This document shows, in pieces, positions 61,981 to 64,000 of a stretch of DNA of 64,000 nucleotides. This DNA is from an uncultured Bacteroidales bacterium (GTDB taxonomy: Bacteria > Bacteroidota > Bacteroidia > Bacteroidales > Bacteroidaceae), in assembly GCA_902778625.1 (NCBI GenBank), contig CACYYM010000004.1, positions 1 to 64,000 on the forward strand, written 5' to 3'. Position 1 is the first letter of the stretch. Every line of letters begins with the position of its first letter. Position numbers and translations under genes: made by a program. Below the pieces are notes generated by a model. It had not been told where the DNA came from and made no database searches. It saw nothing but the letters and a program-made list of their open reading frames with translations.

Positions 61981-62110
61981 GAGCTTGCGTGCCTAAATTG
62001 CAAACATAACGTGCCAAGTCGGACAACTTAGCGTGTCGAGTTGACAAACTTAACGTGTCGAGTTTTTGTGATTTTGACGTGTAATTTTGACATTTTTAGC
62101 GTGATAAGCG
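61981..62110. repeat. 22-bp-period palindrome array 10 (6 units)
   Basis: Cores CGTG lie at 61988, 62010, 62032, 62054, 62078 and 62100 (steps 22, 22, 22, 24, 22). Typical palindromes are AACTTAACGTGTCGAGTT and AACTTAGCGTGTCGAGTT, with spacers GGAC, GACA and TTTG. This is the only array between divergent genes (araD and the LRR gene). Confidence 0.8.
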
Positions 62111-62208
62111 TGTGTTTTCGCTCTTTTTCGGCGGTTTGGCTTGCGATTTTGTCTCTATTTTGAGTGTGTGATTGCATAACTAGTTGATAGTCAGTGCTCT
62201 ATGTGGAG

Positions 62209-62392
62209 TGTCACAGGTGTCACACTTGTGACATGGTGGGGTGCGATGGTGGTATTAGGCGGAAATACTTTAAGTAAATACATATAATTAATTATATATT
62301 AATTACTTATACTATATTATTATTCTTATCTCTTTTTCAAGTCTACCTCTGAACCGACCGTGTCACAGTTGTGACATTGTGACATTGTGACG
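62209..62392. repeat. Two clusters of TGTGACA/TGTCACA sites
   Basis: Cluster 1 has TGTCACA at 62209 and 62218 and TGTGACA at 62227. Cluster 2 has TGTCACA at 62361, TGTGACA at 62370 and 62378, and TGTGACG at 62386. Steps are 8-9 bp. A very AT-rich stretch (62277-62330) lies between the clusters. They may be operator sites for the LRR gene or another repeat family. Confidence 0.6.
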
Positions 62393-62432
62393 TTTTCTTC
62401 GAAGGGGGCGTTGTGCTTTGAAAATAATTTTG

Positions 62433-62440
62433 TATCTTTG
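62433..62440 (+). promoter_or_regulatory. -7 element of the LRR gene
   Basis: TATCTTTG matches TAnnTTTG and ends 27 bp before the ATG. A TTTG at 62417 is only 12 bp away, so the -33 box is weak. Confidence 0.6.
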
Positions 62441-62467
62441 CAGCAGAAAACATAAAACTCAATAACT

Positions 62468-64000
62468 ATGAAAAAGATTCTACTTTTCAACTTGCTTTTG
62501 GCAATGACATTTGTGACAACAAGCCTAAAGGCAGCAGATGGAGACGTGTTCACCCATGATGTAAGAGTTATCAATAATTACGGAACTACCACATATGTTC
62601 CGATGCGCTTTAAGGTAATAAGTGAAAGCAATAAAACTTGCTTTACTTTTGCAACTTATGATGAGATTTCCCACACTTACGGTCCTGCTATAAATACAGG
62701 AGATACATACGGTAAATTGATTATTCCAAGTGCTGCAAGAGGATACACTGTAATAAAAATTGGTGATTATTCGTTTGAAAACTGCCGTTTCAGTGAAATA
62801 GAGATTCCTAGTACTATTAGCTCAATTGGGGAATATGCTTTTCATCGTTGTACTTCATTGAATACCGTCAATGTGCCAAGCAAAGTTTCTTTAGGAGATC
62901 ATGCATTTGATGCCTGTTCTGGCATGAAATCCATTAGCATATCTTGTGATGTGATTCCATGGGGATGTTTTGTTTATTGTGGACTTTTAGAGACGATAAA
63001 CCTTCTTTCTCCTGTTAAGCATGTACAACCTGCTGCTTTTATTTCTTGCAATCGTTTGAAACAGATTACTTTTCCCGCAGGGTTAGAGGATATTGGTGAG
63101 TTTGCTTTTTCACAATGTTCAGATTTAGAGACTATTTTCTTCCCACGATCCTTAAATAGCATTGCTTCTACAGTCTTTGTCGACTGCTCCTCTCTGCGCA
63201 ACGTTACCATTGCGCGAGAAACCCCACCTACAATAACTGAGAATGAATCGGATTATGCTGCCAGCAATCTTTTTAGTTGGAGTCCTAATGCGACTTTGCT
63301 AACAGTTCCAGACAGGACAAAGTATAATTCCGCACCTTGGACTCAGTTTTCCGAGATCAGGTCCTTCCCTTCTGCCGTTGAGCAGACAACCACTTATGCT
63401 CGTTGTTACATCAATGGCAGCAGCGAATATAATGCTTTAGGATTGTTCATGGGTTCGAACGATGCGATAAAGAACATCTTGGATTTGAAAATAGATGGTG
63501 TCCATCAGATGCCTGTAATGGAAAACAGTTATCTGATTCTTACCGACAATTTGAAGAATATTCCTTTAGAGGTTAGCTATGTATTGAAGACCGACGATGG
63601 CATTCAACCTTATATCCATCACTACCACCAAGTGAACTACGGCATCAGCATTAATGGCAAGCAAATGACTTCGGTCGATATGTACAACATTCCTTGCCTG
63701 AAGAGCGGAAAGGCACACTTCGAAGACGAGAGAAGTGGTTACTACTGGGCAAACAAGCCGACACTCGTACTCGAGAATGCAACCCTTGAATGCGACGGAA
63801 GTACTGGAGTGGATAATGGCCACTATGGTTCCACATTCAACATAAAAGTTGTTGGCGATTGCACCATTTCAGGTAAGGGCGAAATGTTCAATCCGCTTTA
63901 TCTTGACAGCGAAACAAGCACGACGATTAAAGGCGGAGGCACACTCAATCTGATTTCTGCTAACGAAAGTGGCAAGGCTGGTGACGCCATCTATTCAGGA
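62468..64000 (+). CDS. BspA-type leucine-rich repeat surface protein, truncated by window end
   Basis: The frame starts MKKILLFNLLLAMTFVTTSL (signal peptide, about 1-22) and stays open to the last base, giving at least 511 residues. Residues about 70-260 contain LRR_5/BspA-type units such as IPSTISSIGEYAFHRCTSL, ITFPAGLEDIGEFAFSQCSD and FFPRSLNSIASTVFVDCSSL. The rest (about 290-511) is beta-rich with ENATLECDGS and TTIKGGGTLNLIS, like a right-handed beta-helix. Such proteins are surface adhesins in oral and gut anaerobes. The C-terminus is outside the window, so presence of the tail motif cannot be checked. Confidence 0.82.
   Translation, partial: MKKILLFNLLLAMTFVTTSLKAADGDVFTHDVRVINNYGTTTYVPMRFKVISESNKTCFTFATYDEISHTYGPAINTGDTYGKLIIPSAARGYTVIKIGDYSFENCRFSEIEIPSTISSIGEYAFHRCTSLNTVNVPSKVSLGDHAFDACSGMKSISISCDVIPWGCFVYCGLLETINLLSPVKHVQPAAFISCNRLKQITFPAGLEDIGEFAFSQCSDLETIFFPRSLNSIASTVFVDCSSLRNVTIARETPPTITENESDYAASNLFSWSPNATLLTVPDRTKYNSAPWTQFSEIRSFPSAVEQTTTYARCYINGSSEYNALGLFMGSNDAIKNILDLKIDGVHQMPVMENSYLILTDNLKNIPLEVSYVLKTDDGIQPYIHHYHQVNYGISINGKQMTSVDMYNIPCLKSGKAHFEDERSGYYWANKPTLVLENATLECDGSTGVDNGHYGSTFNIKVVGDCTISGKGEMFNPLYLDSETSTTIKGGGTLNLISANESGKAGDAIYSG

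Noticed and set aside
6802..62110. CRISPR arrays
   Set aside because: The regular 22-bp repeats have 4-bp spacers and are palindromic throughout, and no cas genes are present.
62209..62392. Binding sites of the Crp/Fnr protein encoded at 56600
   Set aside because: TGTGA...TCACA resembles E. coli CRP sites, but the 8-9 bp steps do not fit a CRP dimer site and nothing links this regulator to the LRR gene.

Overview
The window looks like chromosome from a Bacteroidales bacterium, most likely a Prevotella-type gut or oral anaerobe. The evidence is the promoter style (TTTG about 19-21 bp upstream of TAnnTTTG), a NigD-like lipoprotein, CotH/GLUG and BspA-type leucine-rich repeat surface proteins, many secreted glycan-degrading enzymes (GH32, PL11, GH29, GH38, GH84), and a shared C-terminal tail of the form YNLAGQR...GI.I..GKK. 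There is no rRNA, transposase, integrase, phage module or CRISPR array.

Layout. 1-4.9 kb: the 3' end of an unknown gene, then a minus-strand unit of a broken POT peptide transporter, an NhaC antiporter and a GH32 enzyme. 5-13.3 kb: a SulP transporter, a giant PL11 lyase and a GH29 fucosidase. 13.3-20.6 kb: a minus-strand run of M3 peptidase, esterase, two flavodoxin-like proteins around a patatin, a metallo-beta-lactamase-fold hydrolase, a broken glutathione peroxidase and a ZIP transporter. 20.9-22.7 kb: a BlaI/M56 pair with clear operators. 23-26.9 kb: IMPACT, DUF1015, serA and serC. 27.1 kb: tRNA-Pro(TGG). 27.4-33.6 kb: CotH/GLUG surface protein, MalY-like aminotransferase, mnmA and a SHOCT-like protein. 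33.8-38.4 kb: NigD-like lipoprotein, acyltransferase, ddl, RluD-type synthase and a PASTA protein. 38.6-44.2 kb: rpmH, efp, a cohesin-like secreted protein, and thrS-infC-rpmI-rplT. 44.5-51.9 kb: Ntn-hydrolase, GH38 mannosidase, TPR protein, def, ruvX and a SPOR lipoprotein. 52-53 kb: YtxH and holin-like envelope genes. 53.4-57.3 kb: esterase, GH84 and a Crp/Fnr regulator. 57.6-61.9 kb: an L-arabinose operon (araD, araA, FGGY kinase) interrupted by a four-helix-bundle gene. 62.5 kb to the end: a BspA-type LRR protein that runs off the window.

The most unusual content is between the genes. Ten intergenic loci carry short arrays with an almost exact 22-bp period: an 18-bp imperfect palindrome (AAC....CGTG/CACG....GTT) plus a 4-bp spacer, three to six units each. 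The arm sequence differs between arrays but palindromy is kept, and nine of the ten lie just past the 3' end of a gene. A second layer is short tracts of 7-bp period at gene junctions, two of which bracket the four-helix-bundle gene inside the arabinose operon; next to it the last 20 bp of araD are repeated as a perfect inverted copy. A third layer is a dispersed repeat that contains a complete promoter.

Several genes have lost internal segments: the POT transporter and glutathione peroxidase (both out of frame), a TPR protein (22 residues of one repeat, in frame) and possibly the N-terminal domain of GH84. Whether these are biological or assembly errors cannot be decided from this sequence alone.
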